Of a stretch of DNA of 64,000 bases, positions 8,394 to 17,319 are shown in pieces. The DNA comes from Leptolyngbya sp. NIES-2104 (GTDB lineage: Bacteria > Cyanobacteriota > Cyanobacteriia > Leptolyngbyales > Leptolyngbyaceae), in the NCBI RefSeq assembly GCF_001485215.1, contig NZ_BBWW01000001.1, forward strand, positions 5,394,001 to 5,458,000. The letters run 5' to 3'. How positions within the stretch are numbered: position 1 is the stretch's first letter; every line of letters begins with the position of its first letter. The notes under the pieces are model-generated. The model worked only from the letters and a program-made list of their open reading frames with translations. It was not told where the DNA came from and searched no databases. A program made the position numbers and the translations under genes.

Positions 8394-9758
8394 TCACTTG
8401 GCTTCCCAGTCAAAGTTGATCAGCTTCAGATGATCCGGGTTGGCTAACAGTTCTTTTGCGAGTAGATAACCTGCGATCGTCCAAGTTTGATATCTCCGTG
8501 CTTCTTTGCCGATCAATCGACCATCGGGACCGTCATAGTATTCGGGGAAGTGATCTTCGAGTAATCGACGTTCTGCAATGGCGATCGCATGATGCGCGAG
8601 TTCTCCGCGATTCATCTTTTTCGCCGCTGCGGTGAGCATCCAAAGTAAAACGGGCCAACTCCCGCCATTGTGATACGACCAAGGACGATTCTTTGGATCG
8701 GCTCCGGTGACAATGCGCCATTCGACATCTTCAAGGGCAGGATAACAGAGCTTCATCGGCATCTGTCCGACTAAATCAGTCCAGCGCAGTTCGATCAGGT
8801 TCAGAATCTTGTGAGATTGTCTTTCAGTGGCGAGTGCAGACACGATCGACATCAGATTTCCAATCGAAAAGAAGCGCACATCCAACTGTGAGGGTCCTAA
8901 GTTCCCTGCCATGTATCCGCCTGCTTCTGGCAACCAATTTGCCAGCTTGTAGAACGGGATTGAATCAGAATAGATGTTGAACTGGTTGAGCGCCTCTTCG
9001 CCGTATTCTTCGACTCGATAGCGGTAAATCACATTCAACCGCTCTGGATCGAGCCAATAATGCTCTCTCAGTTGCCGTCTGAGCGGAATTAAACGGCTGT
9101 GAATCCCCTGAATCATTTTCTGGTTTTCATCGCTCTCGACGAGCAATTCTAGGCTGGCTCTGAGGGCAGCATAGAACAGAGCTTGAATGTCGAGCGGATG
9201 ACCATAGGTTCCCATACGTCGATCGATCATGCTGGCACCATCGGGAACCAACACCATCGGATACATGTCAAACCGTGTCACCAAGCAGAGTTCTAAGATA
9301 AAGCGAATGCCTTCTTGCACCTCTAATTGAGAAGCAAAACTAATGTCTCCGGTGGCAATCACATAAGCTCTGAGCAAAATGATCCACCACAATCCGGAAT
9401 CAGCGGGGGCAACTCTCCCGATCGCATGATCACCAAAGTCGGCTTTGAGATACTCTCCGCCTTCGTAAGCAATAATTTTGAAACTAGCAGGCATCAAGCC
9501 GCGACTGGGTTTAGAAGAGTCGAACTGAGTCGTTTTCGGCTGGAGTCTTAACGTTTCTTCGAGAAAGTTGCGAACCATCTCAAATCTGCCCCGCATTAAA
9601 AACAGCAGCGCGGATGAAATAAAGTCTCGGACAAAACATTGGTCGTAGTTCAGGGCGGCGATTTCAGTGTCACAGGCAGCGATCGTGCCAATCTCTCGAC
9701 CCTGATAATACACAACCGATTTTTCTAACAATTCCCAGGCTCTCTCTTCGATGCTCAA
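8394..9758 (-). CDS. Neutral/alkaline invertase (glycoside hydrolase family 100)
   Basis: 454 residues, the usual length of cyanobacterial GH100 invertases. Diagnostic segments include [24 protein letters not shown], where the Asp of VRDF is in the catalytic region, [52 protein letters not shown] and [14 protein letters not shown]. The enzyme hydrolyses sucrose to glucose and fructose in the cytoplasm and would serve to break down sucrose made as an osmolyte or carbon store. No sucrose-phosphate synthase or phosphatase gene is nearby, so the gene appears to be a single unit. ATG at 9758. Confidence 0.92.
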   Translation of the reverse strand: MSIEERAWELLEKSVVYYQGREIGTIAACDTEIAALNYDQCFVRDFISSALLFLMRGRFEMVRNFLEETLRLQPKTTQFDSSKPSRGLMPASFKIIAYEGGEYLKADFGDHAIGRVAPADSGLWWIILLRAYVIATGDISFASQLEVQEGIRFILELCLVTRFDMYPMVLVPDGASMIDRRMGTYGHPLDIQALFYAALRASLELLVESDENQKMIQGIHSRLIPLRRQLREHYWLDPERLNVIYRYRVEEYGEEALNQFNIYSDSIPFYKLANWLPEAGGYMAGNLGPSQLDVRFFSIGNLMSIVSALATERQSHKILNLIELRWTDLVGQMPMKLCYPALEDVEWRIVTGADPKNRPWSYHNGGSWPVLLWMLTAAAKKMNRGELAHHAIAIAERRLLEDHFPEYYDGPDGRLIGKEARRYQTWTIAGYLLAKELLANPDHLKLINFDWEAK

Positions 9759-9893
9759 GGTCTAAATCCTCGAAATCAACAAAGGTCTATCCTAGAGCAT
9801 ATCTTTTGGAGTGCGATGCGACTTTACGATCGATTCATCTGAGTCAATTGGCGTTATTGGTTCAATGTTCTGAGTTTCTCCTGTTCATATTGC

Positions 9894-10094
9894 TCAAGCA
9901 GCAGTGCAAACAGTTCTTGGTTCTGGTAAAGGCTCTCCAGTTTGCTCGTAGGCGGCAACCAGCGATTCAAGTGCCTCAATTCCATTGGTAAAGGCTTCTT
10001 GATAGGTTTCTCCATGTGTTTGCCAGTGCTGACCTGGAAAATCAGGAAATCCGACTAGAAAACATTCATCTTCGTCTGACCACTGAATCAGCAT
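9894..10094 (-). CDS. Orphan HicB-like antitoxin, probably N-terminally trimmed
   Basis: 66 residues: MLIQWSDEDECFLVGFPDFPGQHWQTHGETYQEAFTNG and so on. This is the partial RNase H-like fold of the HicB family (IQWS..DxCF, PxFPG, HGETYxEA, EALE). HicB proteins neutralise the mRNA interferase HicA, but no hicA-like gene is visible on either side, so it is an orphan. Upstream of the ATG at 10094 the frame reads R-Y-Q, as in relatives that begin a few residues earlier, and then meets the end of repeat copy C at 10106. The repeat therefore seems to have replaced the native start and ribosome-binding site (inference). Expression is uncertain. Confidence 0.7.
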   Translation of the reverse strand: MLIQWSDEDECFLVGFPDFPGQHWQTHGETYQEAFTNGIEALESLVAAYEQTGEPLPEPRTVCTAA

Positions 10095-10105
10095 CTGATA
10101 TCTAA

Positions 10106-10316
10106 GAGGACGTTTGAAAAGTATTTAAGAACACTTCGCTACGGTTCGATCCCGCCCGGAGCTAAACCTCTGGGCTAATGGGCGCAACCCTGCTAAAGCA
10201 GGCTAAATTGCAATTTCTGCGGCGCTTAGTCCCGTTGAGGGGGCTTTCCTCTGTTAGCCCGGAGGTTCAGCTTCGGGCGGGTGAATGCAATCAACGGCTA
10301 CTTTTAAAACACCCTC
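10106..10316. repeat. MITE-like repeat copy C (complete, 211 bp, TAA duplication)
   Basis: Left end GAGGACGTTTGAAAAG, right end CTTTTAAAACACCCTC, with TAA on both sides (10103-10105 and 10317-10319), consistent with a 3-bp target duplication. The sequence differs from copies B and F, yet left arm CCCGCCCGGAGCTAAACC and right arm GGTTCAGCTTCGGGCGGG still pair. An inner hairpin CCTGCTAAAGCAGG is present. Confidence 0.85.
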
Positions 10317-10330
10317 TAAGGTTCATTGTT

Positions 10331-10768
10331 CTAGCGCTTCTCGACTCGGCAACGACCCTCGATCGAACATTTCTCGCGTTCTGCCACGATCGAGGCTAAA
10401 TCCGGTCTTCCCGTCAATGCCAAGCGCCAATCTGCCCAAATCTCGTACAACTTGTCAGCAAGCCAGCCAAACACCGGAATTTTGGTAATTGCATAGACCC
10501 AGCCCATGCCGAGCACTTCGTAAACGCGCCGAAACACCTCGACATTCTTAATTGTGCTGCCATCGGGTAGTACGGCGTGAATCCGACCCATAGCGGTTTC
10601 GTAATCAATCCCACCGTTCTCTTCAGGGGAATAGTTCGCGTCGGCAATGTCTACAAATGCGACTAAACCCCGATCGTTGTCTCGCCGTTTCAAAAAGTTG
10701 ACTTCTCGCATACAGAGCGGACATTCACGATCATAGAGCAGCTTGATTTTCCAAGTGGGATTTGTCAT
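10331..10768 (-). CDS. DCC-family thiol-disulfide oxidoreductase (DUF393)
   Basis: 145 residues. The N-terminal motif LLYDRECPLCMREVNFLKRRD holds the family's DxxCxxC signature (C-P-L-C). Later AFVDIAD, YETAMGRIHAVLPDG and VFRRVYEVLGMGWVY match DUF393/DCC proteins. These small thioredoxin-like proteins are thought to be cytosolic disulfide reductants; no substrate is established. ATG at 10768. It stands alone: the repeat copy C ends 14 bp behind its stop and a divergent transporter gene begins about 100 bp upstream. Confidence 0.85.
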   Translation of the reverse strand: MTNPTWKIKLLYDRECPLCMREVNFLKRRDNDRGLVAFVDIADANYSPEENGGIDYETAMGRIHAVLPDGSTIKNVEVFRRVYEVLGMGWVYAITKIPVFGWLADKLYEIWADWRLALTGRPDLASIVAEREKCSIEGRCRVEKR

Positions 10769-10874
10769 CGGATCTGAACCTTTTTCTTTAATTTTACAGT
10801 TCTTAATGCCTCTGGTGGATTGTATACGAAGAACTTTGGCTCTAAGCTATCCCTGATTGAATTGTGGGGCGGTT

Positions 10875-11747
10875 ATGACTCATTCTCGGATTCCTAAGTT
10901 GGCGGTGTTCGCGTTGATTGCGATCGCGCTTCTTTGGGGCTACAGTTGGACGCAGATGAAGATTGGTGTACAGTACTCTTCGCCGTTTGTGTTTGCCGCC
11001 TTGCGGAATCTGGGGAGCGGGTTGATTTTGCTGAGTGCGATTCTCGTTCGAGGACAGTCCCCGAAACCGCAGCAAGTTCCGCATACTTTCTTGTTGGGAC
11101 TGTTGCAAACTGCTGGATTTAGTGGATTTGCAGCTTGGGCGTTGGTGAGTGGAGGAGCCGGAAAAACAGCGATTCTGGTGTATACGATGCCGTTTTGGAC
11201 GCTGTTGTTGGCGTGGTACTTTCTGGGGGAGCGGATTAAGGGCTTGCAGTGGATCGCGATCGGGATTGCGTTTTCCGGATTGTTGCTGATTCTTGATCCA
11301 TTTCGATTGCAGGGCACTTTGTTCAGCGGAATTTTGGCAGTGTTAGCGGGGTTGAGTTGGGCAGGTGGAGCCATTACTGCGAAAAAAATGGATATGGCAA
11401 ACGTGAATTTGCTGTCGTTGACTGCTTGGCAAGTGTTGTTCGGGGCAGTACCGCTGATCGCGATCGCGCTGTTTGTTCCGGCTCCTCCGATTCAGTGGAA
11501 CTCTGCCTTTATCAGTGCACTGGCTTACAATGTGCTGCCGGGAAATGCGATTCCGATGTTTTTATGGATGTATGTGCTGAGTCAGCTTCCAGCAGGCTTA
11601 TCAGGTTTGGGGATGTTGATGACTCCGGTGATGGGGGTGACGTTTGCAGCGTTGCAGCTTGGAGAATATCCGCAACCGCATGAATTGGTCGGGATGGGCT
11701 GTGTGTTGGGGGCATTGGTACTGACAACGATCGCGAATCGAAAATAG
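10875..11747 (+). CDS. EamA/DMT-family drug-metabolite transporter
   Basis: 290 residues from the ATG at 10875; an in-frame TTG at 10857 is a less likely start. About ten hydrophobic segments are visible, in two repeated halves of five as in the EamA fold. Markers are ALLWGYSWTQMKIGVQYSSPFVFAALRN in the first half and GLSWAGGAITAKKMDMANVNLLSLTAWQ in the second. Family members export amino acids, drugs or metabolites across the inner membrane; the substrate here cannot be told. Its stop lies 2 bp from the stop of the convergent neighbour. Confidence 0.88.
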   Translation: MTHSRIPKLAVFALIAIALLWGYSWTQMKIGVQYSSPFVFAALRNLGSGLILLSAILVRGQSPKPQQVPHTFLLGLLQTAGFSGFAAWALVSGGAGKTAILVYTMPFWTLLLAWYFLGERIKGLQWIAIGIAFSGLLLILDPFRLQGTLFSGILAVLAGLSWAGGAITAKKMDMANVNLLSLTAWQVLFGAVPLIAIALFVPAPPIQWNSAFISALAYNVLPGNAIPMFLWMYVLSQLPAGLSGLGMLMTPVMGVTFAALQLGEYPQPHELVGMGCVLGALVLTTIANRK

Positions 11748-11748
11748 T

Positions 11749-12288
11749 TCATCGCCAGTTCGATCGATTCCAGTCATACATTCCTTGAATCTCATATTCC
11801 TGACCGTTCTCAAACCGAATGGTACAGCGTGTCTCTTGTGAGTTATCTGCTTCGATCAAGCGAATCACAGTGCAGGAGTACCATTCTTCGTCGCCATCTT
11901 GCACCCATTCCCAAAGCGTATTTGAGACTTCAATGCGATCGCCAATGTTCAATCTCGTTTCTCGATCGCGATATGCCGCTAAATCTTCAGGCAGAATCGA
12001 ATTGAGCCACGATAAACCAAACTGGTCTCTAATGAATTGCATTGCTCCAGAATCGCGATTTTGCAGCCAATCATTTAACAGTGAGGTCTTCCAGTCCGGT
12101 TCAGACTGAGCAAACATCAATAAAGCCTGCCGTTGTTCCTCGGTTAATTGTGCGAGTGGATTGGTGCGGGTTTCTTGATGCAAAGTCGATCGCAGAATGT
12201 CTTTTTGCTCTGGATCAAGCGGATGTCCCAGACGTTCACATTGCTCGAAGGCTTTTTGCAGTAGCCGATCAAGTTCGGAGTCGCTCAT
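11749..12288 (-). CDS. Hypothetical protein cotranslated with RsmI
   Basis: 179 residues with no family I recognise. The N-terminal two thirds are helical and acidic (LDRLLQKAFEQCERLGHPLDP, LTEEQRQALLMFAQSEPDWK). The C-terminal 65 residues look beta-rich, with IGDRIEVSNTLWEWVQDGDEEWYSCTVIRL and CTIRFENGQEYEIQGMYDW, a pattern like a small SH3/Tudor-type barrel. The start codon overlaps the stop of rsmI by 4 bp (ATGA), so translation is probably coupled. A link to the ribosome is only suggested by this position. Confidence 0.75.
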   Translation of the reverse strand: MSDSELDRLLQKAFEQCERLGHPLDPEQKDILRSTLHQETRTNPLAQLTEEQRQALLMFAQSEPDWKTSLLNDWLQNRDSGAMQFIRDQFGLSWLNSILPEDLAAYRDRETRLNIGDRIEVSNTLWEWVQDGDEEWYSCTVIRLIEADNSQETRCTIRFENGQEYEIQGMYDWNRSNWR

Positions 12289-13118
12289 GGTTCGATCTGT
12301 AAGGCGAGTTGATACAGGTGACGACGCGGTAAAGCGGTTTGTTGAGAAAGCTGGCGGCTGGCTTGCGATCGAGAAACTCCCTGCTGCATGAGCGCGAGTA
12401 ATTCAGCTTTGAGAACCTCCTCAGTTAAAACAATCTCTGTCGGTTCTGCACCAGACACAATCAGCGTAAATTCACCTTTTGGCTCATGAGTTGTGTAATG
12501 GGCGATCGCAGCTTCGACGGTTCCGCGCCAAAATTCTTCGTGCAGTTTAGTGAGTTCTCGCGCTAAAACAATTTGTCGATCGCTGCCTAAAACAGTGGCA
12601 ATGTCTTGGAGTGTTTTCTGCACTCGATGCGGAGCTTCGTAGAAAATCAGAGTGCGATCGTCGGTAATTAATGTTTCCAAGTGTTCGCGCCGTTCGGTTT
12701 CTTTTGCAGGTAGAAAGCCTTCAAAGACAAATCGATCACTCTTGAGTCCCGAAGCACTTAAAGCAGTCATCGCGGCGGTTGCTCCCGGAATTGGAACAAC
12801 TGGAATTCCATTTTCTGCACAAGCTTTTACCAGTTCGTACCCAGGATCAGAAATTCCGGGCATTCCTGCATCGGTCACAAGTGCGATCGAGGTGCCTTGC
12901 TGTAAGCGAGCGATCAGTTCTGCGGTTCTTGTATGTCGATTGTGATCGTGATAGCTAATCTGTGGCGTTTTAATTTGGAAGTGCTGTAAGAGTTTTCCAG
13001 TGTGGCGCGTGTCTTCGGCGGCAATCAAATCTACAGTTTGCAGAGTCCGGACTGCCCGAAATGTCATGTCTTCTAAATTGCCGAGGGGTGTGCCCACAAT
13101 ATATAGAGTTGCTGTCAT
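12285..13118 (-). CDS. rsmI: 16S rRNA (cytidine1402-2'-O)-methyltransferase
   Basis: 277 residues, the usual RsmI length. Motifs run in family order: LYIVGTPLGNLEDMTFRAVRTL at the N-terminus, IAAEDTRHTGKLLQHF, YHDHN, VTDAGMPGISDPGYELVKAC for SAM binding, VVPIPGATAAMTALSASGL, FVFEGFLP, LIFYEAPHRVQKTL and ARELTKLHEEFWRGT. It methylates the 2'-hydroxyl of C1402 in 16S rRNA using SAM. It is transcribed divergently from the PfkB kinase gene with only 9 bp between start codons, so the promoters must overlap coding sequence. Confidence 0.95.
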   Translation of the reverse strand: MTATLYIVGTPLGNLEDMTFRAVRTLQTVDLIAAEDTRHTGKLLQHFQIKTPQISYHDHNRHTRTAELIARLQQGTSIALVTDAGMPGISDPGYELVKACAENGIPVVPIPGATAAMTALSASGLKSDRFVFEGFLPAKETERREHLETLITDDRTLIFYEAPHRVQKTLQDIATVLGSDRQIVLARELTKLHEEFWRGTVEAAIAHYTTHEPKGEFTLIVSGAEPTEIVLTEEVLKAELLALMQQGVSRSQASRQLSQQTALPRRHLYQLALQIEP

Positions 13119-13127
13119 GTCAAAATT

Positions 13128-13964
13128 ATGTCAAAACGTGGCTTATTTGTGGGATTGGTGACGCTAGATTTAATCTATCTTGCGGATGCACCTCCGATCG
13201 CGAATCAAAAAATCGTGGCAAAAGAGACGACGATCGCGGCTGGAGGTCCTGCGACAAATGCCGCGATCGCATTTCAACATTTAGGCACTTCTGCAACATT
13301 AGCGGGCGCGATCGGCTCACATCCTATTTGTCATTTAATTAAAAGTGACTTGGAAACTTGTGGTGTTCAGATCATTGATCTTGATCCAACTAAAACAGAA
13401 TCGCCGCCTGTTTCCTCGATCGTCGTGACTCAATCAACAGGCGATCGAGCAGTCGTGTCAATTAATGCCGTGAAATCTCAAGTGATGATTGATTGTGAAA
13501 ATCTTCTCGATGACATTGATATTGTCTTGATCGATGGACATCAGATGCAGCTTGGAGCCGCGATCGCAAAACAAGCCCGTGAGAAAAACATTCCGGTTGT
13601 GATTGACGGTGGAAGCTGGAAACCTGGATTTGAAACCGTCTTACCTTATGTAGACTATGCGATTTGCTCTGCCAACTTCAAACCACCCACCGACCAAACC
13701 GTCTTTGATTATCTACAAAGCTTTGGAATTCCAAACATTGCGATCACACAGGGAAAGAATGCGATCGAACTCCAAACCCTTGAAATTGATGTTCCCAAAG
13801 TTCCAGTGATTGACACACTCGGTGCAGGCGACATCTTTCATGGTGCATTTTGCCACTATATATTAGAGCACTCTTTTACAGACACACTTTCAAAGGCTGC
13901 CAATGTTGCTTCACATTCCTGTCAGTTCTTCGGCACCCGCGAATGGATGAAACGACACCTATAA
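13128..13964 (+). CDS. PfkB-family carbohydrate kinase
   Basis: 278 residues. It has the N-terminal PfkB signature region AAGGPATNAAIAFQHLGTSATLAGAIG and the C-terminal catalytic motif VIDTLGAGDIFHGAFCHYIL, with the base Asp in GAGD. Such kinases phosphorylate a sugar or nucleoside hydroxyl with ATP; ribokinase-like or sulfofructose-kinase-like substrates are equally possible. The next gene on the same strand, a CysQ/IMPase-like phosphatase, begins 16 bp downstream, so the two form a likely operon. Confidence 0.88.
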   Translation: MSKRGLFVGLVTLDLIYLADAPPIANQKIVAKETTIAAGGPATNAAIAFQHLGTSATLAGAIGSHPICHLIKSDLETCGVQIIDLDPTKTESPPVSSIVVTQSTGDRAVVSINAVKSQVMIDCENLLDDIDIVLIDGHQMQLGAAIAKQAREKNIPVVIDGGSWKPGFETVLPYVDYAICSANFKPPTDQTVFDYLQSFGIPNIAITQGKNAIELQTLEIDVPKVPVIDTLGAGDIFHGAFCHYILEHSFTDTLSKAANVASHSCQFFGTREWMKRHL

Positions 13965-13980
13965 TAATGAGGCTGTTTGG

Positions 13981-14829
13981 ATGATTACGATGAACTTTGA
14001 AGGTATTTGTGCGATCGCACGTCGAGTCGGTTGGGGAGCCGCAAACATTCTGGTCGAACAATCCCGCAACTTTGAAGTCGAGAAATCTGGTGATAGTCCG
14101 GTCACTTCAGCGGACATTGCGGCAAACTCGTACATTCTCGAAAAGCTGCAATCGGTGTTCGATCCACAAACCTTTGGTTATCTCAGCGAAGAAACTTATC
14201 AATCTGAACCTGCTGAAGTTCGTCTCAGTCGTTCTTGGGTGTGGATCATTGATCCGCTCGATGGCACTAAAGATTTCATCAACCGCACCGGAGAATACGC
14301 GCTGCATATTGCTCTCGCTTATCAAGGTCGTCCCGTCGTTGCGATCGTGGCTTGTCCCGCAGTCGGTAAACTCTATTCTGCAACCTTAAACGGCGGAACT
14401 TGGGTCGAAACTCAAAACGGCGATCGACATCCAGTAAAAGCTTCAGACAAATCCAACTTTGAAGATCTCACCGTCGTTGCGAGTCGCAGTCATCGCGATG
14501 TGAGATTTAATCAACTGATGGAACAATTCCCTGTGAAACAACAGCGTCAAATCGGCAGTGTCGGCTGTAAGATTGCTGCGATCGTCGAACAACAAGCCGA
14601 TCTCTATCTTTCTTTATCGGGAAAATCTGCTGCGAAAGATTGGGATTTTGCCGCTCCTGAACTGATTTTGACCGAAGCAGGCGGACAGTTCACTTATTTC
14701 GATCAATCTCCAGTGCAATACAATCGCCAGGATGTTAGCCAGTGGGGAGGAATTCTTGCCAGCAATGGAAAAATTCACCGTCAACTGTGCGAAACGGCAA
14801 CAGATTTAGTTGCAAAAATTGATCAATAA
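13981..14829 (+). CDS. Inositol monophosphatase / CysQ-like phosphatase
   Basis: 282 residues. It has the three metal-binding motifs of the IMPase superfamily: YLSEET (Glu for metal), WIIDPLDGTKDFINRTGEYALHIAL (DPxDGT), and KDWDFAAPELILTEAGGQFT (WDxA near the C-terminus). The FINRTGEYALHI form is typical of CysQ, which hydrolyses 3'-phosphoadenosine 5'-phosphate, a by-product of sulfate assimilation. Inositol phosphate activity is the alternative. Start at the ATG at 13981, with GAGG about 9 nt upstream; the ATG at 13990 is also possible. Confidence 0.85.
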   Translation: MITMNFEGICAIARRVGWGAANILVEQSRNFEVEKSGDSPVTSADIAANSYILEKLQSVFDPQTFGYLSEETYQSEPAEVRLSRSWVWIIDPLDGTKDFINRTGEYALHIALAYQGRPVVAIVACPAVGKLYSATLNGGTWVETQNGDRHPVKASDKSNFEDLTVVASRSHRDVRFNQLMEQFPVKQQRQIGSVGCKIAAIVEQQADLYLSLSGKSAAKDWDFAAPELILTEAGGQFTYFDQSPVQYNRQDVSQWGGILASNGKIHRQLCETATDLVAKIDQ

Positions 14830-14908
14830 TTTCCCGATCTGAGGTTCAATGGCAGGGAAGTAGAAAAGCGCGATCGCATTTTTCTCCCTAACCCCCTAAC
14901 GTATCCTC

Positions 14909-15817
14909 ATGAAAATCAATCGTACCGGGCGCATTCTCGCCCAGAGCTTAGCGCTGTTCGTTCTAAGCTTTGGGATTCTCACGGCTCCGAATTGGTTACA
15001 GTCTTCGTTCGCGCAGAGTGTGGTAAACAGCGCTACCCAGCCTGCTGAACTGATCGCAAATCAACGCTTCGCTCAGATCAATGTTCAAGTCGAGCCATCT
15101 GCAAATTCGACGATCGCAGGATTTGCGTATTCCGGCGATCGTATCCGCGTCCTCAGCCAAACCCAAACCAGAGACGGCAGCACCTGGTACAAAATGGAAT
15201 CGAATCGCTCCGGTATCATTGGTTGGGTACAAAGCAACCAAGTTCGACTCCTAGCCGCCTCTGCGCCGAAAGTAATCACGATCCGCAGCACCCCCGCCCC
15301 CGATCCACTTCTCCTGCCCGCCTCTAATTGTGCTCCAGTCTATCCCGTCCCGATTCCGGTCATTAATCAGGGATTCGGGCGAGTCAGCGATCCATTTAAT
15401 CCGGGACAAACTCATTTCCATACCGGAGTCGATTTCGATGGCAAAGTTGGCGACCCGATCAATAGTCCGATCTGTGGCGTGGTTTCGTATGTCGGACGTG
15501 AACAAGATACGAACAGTTACGAATGGGGTTACGGTTGGCACGTCAAAGTTCGAGACAGCCAAGGACAGATTCACCTGTTTGCTCACATCAGTAAAGCCTA
15601 TGTTAAACCCGGTCAAACGATCACACCCGGTCAATTGATTGCCGCGATCGGGAATAACGGCAATTCCACCGGACCGCATCTGCACTATGAAATTCGCCAA
15701 GGTGTAGATACTTATCAAAGCGCGATCGATCCGATGCAATTACTCGATCGGGCTGGACAAGGTGGAGTCCGACAAGCAGGCGTGGAATCTCCTTCGACTA
15801 CTCCCTTACGCTTCTAA
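14909..15817 (+). CDS. Secreted SH3-M23 (LytM) peptidase
   Basis: 302 residues. Residues 1-36 form a signal peptide (basic MKINRTGR, hydrophobic stretch, SSFAQS). Residues about 50-115 are a bacterial SH3 domain (GFAYSGDRIRVLSQ, RSGIIGWVQSNQVRLL). From about 150 to 285 there is an M23 metallopeptidase with the zinc ligands H and D in HFHTGVDFDGKVGDPI and the catalytic pair in STGPHLHYEIRQG. It should cleave, or by binding regulate cleavage of, peptidoglycan cross-links in the periplasm. The stop TAA is directly followed by repeat copy D, which preserves it. Confidence 0.9.
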   Translation: MKINRTGRILAQSLALFVLSFGILTAPNWLQSSFAQSVVNSATQPAELIANQRFAQINVQVEPSANSTIAGFAYSGDRIRVLSQTQTRDGSTWYKMESNRSGIIGWVQSNQVRLLAASAPKVITIRSTPAPDPLLLPASNCAPVYPVPIPVINQGFGRVSDPFNPGQTHFHTGVDFDGKVGDPINSPICGVVSYVGREQDTNSYEWGYGWHVKVRDSQGQIHLFAHISKAYVKPGQTITPGQLIAAIGNNGNSTGPHLHYEIRQGVDTYQSAIDPMQLLDRAGQGGVRQAGVESPSTTPLRF

Positions 15818-16012
15818 GGCGTGTTTAGAGGTGGCTCACTTCGTTACACTCCCACCCTGAAATGAATTTCGGGCTAATGGTGGAAAGTCCACTGAAGTAG
15901 ACTCCGAACCCATTTTCAGGCTCTTAGTCCATTGAAATGGACTTGCGTCGATTAGCCCGAAATTTATTTCAGGGCGAGACAGAATCGGAGCGCAGGAGCT
16001 TTAAAGCACATC
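15818..16012. repeat. MITE-like repeat copy D (about 195 bp, degenerate ends)
   Basis: Begins right after the TAA stop of the M23 peptidase gene with GGCGTGTTTAGAGG. Outer arms CCACCCTGAAATGAATTTCG and CGAAATTTATTTCAGGGCG pair. Inner hairpins are AGTCCACTGAAGTAGACT and AGTCCATTGAAATGGACT. The right end near CACATC is degenerate and no second TAA is visible. Confidence 0.75.
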
Positions 16013-16014
16013 AG

Positions 16015-16046
16015 AAAGGTTCAGAAGTAAACACCCCTGAACCTTT
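16015..16046 (-). terminator. Hairpin behind the SH3-repeat gene
   Basis: AAAGGTTCAG (16015-16024) pairs perfectly with CTGAACCTTT (16037-16046). It lies 8 bp behind the stop of the minus-strand SH3 gene, with only a short T-run after it. Confidence 0.5.
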
Positions 16047-16054
16047 CGGGCGTT

Positions 16055-17056
16055 CTATCTCAACCAAGAGCTAGACACCCAGCCGCCACTGGATAGCTGA
16101 GTATAACCCCCGCTGCGCTGTCCCGATAAGCGCACAACCGTCCCATTGGAAAGACTGCCGATCACACCGCCGCCAGGATTCGATCGAATCAGCAAATTAC
16201 TGCCATTCGTGGAAACGGTCGCCGAGGTAAAGTTACCGCCGCCCCCAGTGCCGCCACCGGAAACAGTTGTGGCAAATGCAGAAGAGAACCAACCACCATC
16301 AGGCAATTGATACCAGCCTCCCGATTCGCGGACTACCCGGACTGTTTCACCCGCAAAGAGCGGTCTACCATTCAAGCTAAATCCGGTTCCAGGACCATTT
16401 CTCACGTTAACAGTCGTGGTTGCTCTCACAGTTCGATTGGTCGGTGTTCCCCCGCCGCCAGCTCCGCCTCCAGAAACCACTTGTGCGAACTGTGAAGAGA
16501 ACCAACCGCCATCGGGCAATTGATACCAGCCATTTGATTGCCGAATCACTCGCACCGTTTCACCCGGATTCAGCGGTCTACCATTCAAGCTAAATCCGGT
16601 TCCAGGACCATTTCTCACGTTAACGGTTGTGGTTGCTCTCACAGTTTGATTAATCGGAGTTCCCCCGCCCCCGACTCCACCGCCGCCAGTCCCAGGTCCT
16701 GTGGTGACGAAAGCGGACGAGAACCAACCGCCATCGGGCAATTGATACCAACTTCCCGATTGATTCACGACTCGCACGATTTCACCGGGGAAGAGCGGTC
16801 TGCCGTTCAAGCCGAACTGGGTTCCAGGACCGTTGCGGACATTGAGCGCAGAAACGCTGGAATTCACTTGAACCGTAAAGGCTTGAGCATCGGGTGCTTG
16901 AATGATCAAGATCGAGGCTCCGAGCATCAATCCGGCGACACTAATCCAAGCTGAGCTACGAAGATTTATGCAGAATTTTTTCAGCGATCGAGCGAACCGA
17001 GTCAGTGCGGAATGCAGATGGACACTGACGGTTGCAGCGTAAGCAGATCTTTCCAT
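16055..17056 (-). CDS. Secreted protein with four SH3 domains
   Basis: 333 residues from the ATG at 17056 (MERSAYAATV), which has AGGA 5 nt upstream; the longer frame begins at TTG. A membrane segment or signal peptide lies at about residues 35-60 (WISVAGLMLGASILIIQAPDAQA). Three near-identical SH3 repeats follow, each with VNVRNGPGTGFSLNGRPL and WYQLPDGGWFSSAFA, joined by Gly/Thr-rich linkers. A fourth, divergent repeat ends GGYTQLSSGGWVSSSW. Such domains bind cell-wall peptides in the periplasm. No enzymatic domain is present. Repeats 2 and 3 share a 53-bp identical DNA block (16359-16411 and 16572-16624), showing recent duplication or gene conversion. Confidence 0.85.
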   Translation of the reverse strand: MERSAYAATVSVHLHSALTRFARSLKKFCINLRSSAWISVAGLMLGASILIIQAPDAQAFTVQVNSSVSALNVRNGPGTQFGLNGRPLFPGEIVRVVNQSGSWYQLPDGGWFSSAFVTTGPGTGGGGVGGGGTPINQTVRATTTVNVRNGPGTGFSLNGRPLNPGETVRVIRQSNGWYQLPDGGWFSSQFAQVVSGGGAGGGGTPTNRTVRATTTVNVRNGPGTGFSLNGRPLFAGETVRVVRESGGWYQLPDGGWFSSAFATTVSGGGTGGGGNFTSATVSTNGSNLLIRSNPGGGVIGSLSNGTVVRLSGQRSGGYTQLSSGGWVSSSWLR

Positions 17057-17319
17057 AGTTTCCTGATGATTGGATATTAAACCAGTCTCCTGATGCTGAG
17101 GCAAAACTCAACACCAAACTTGCTGGAGAACAATCTCACTTAGTTCCTACCAAACAATTCCAGATCTAAGTTGATCGAATTCTAGCGACCTGTTTTGGGG
17201 TCAGGATAGGGACTGTGATGTCTCTTCGCAAATTTCAATATCTGTATGTCATCAGAGAAATATGTTTGCAAACTTGTATCGAAATGCGATCGCTACGGGT
17301 GAGTAAGGTACGCCTATTA

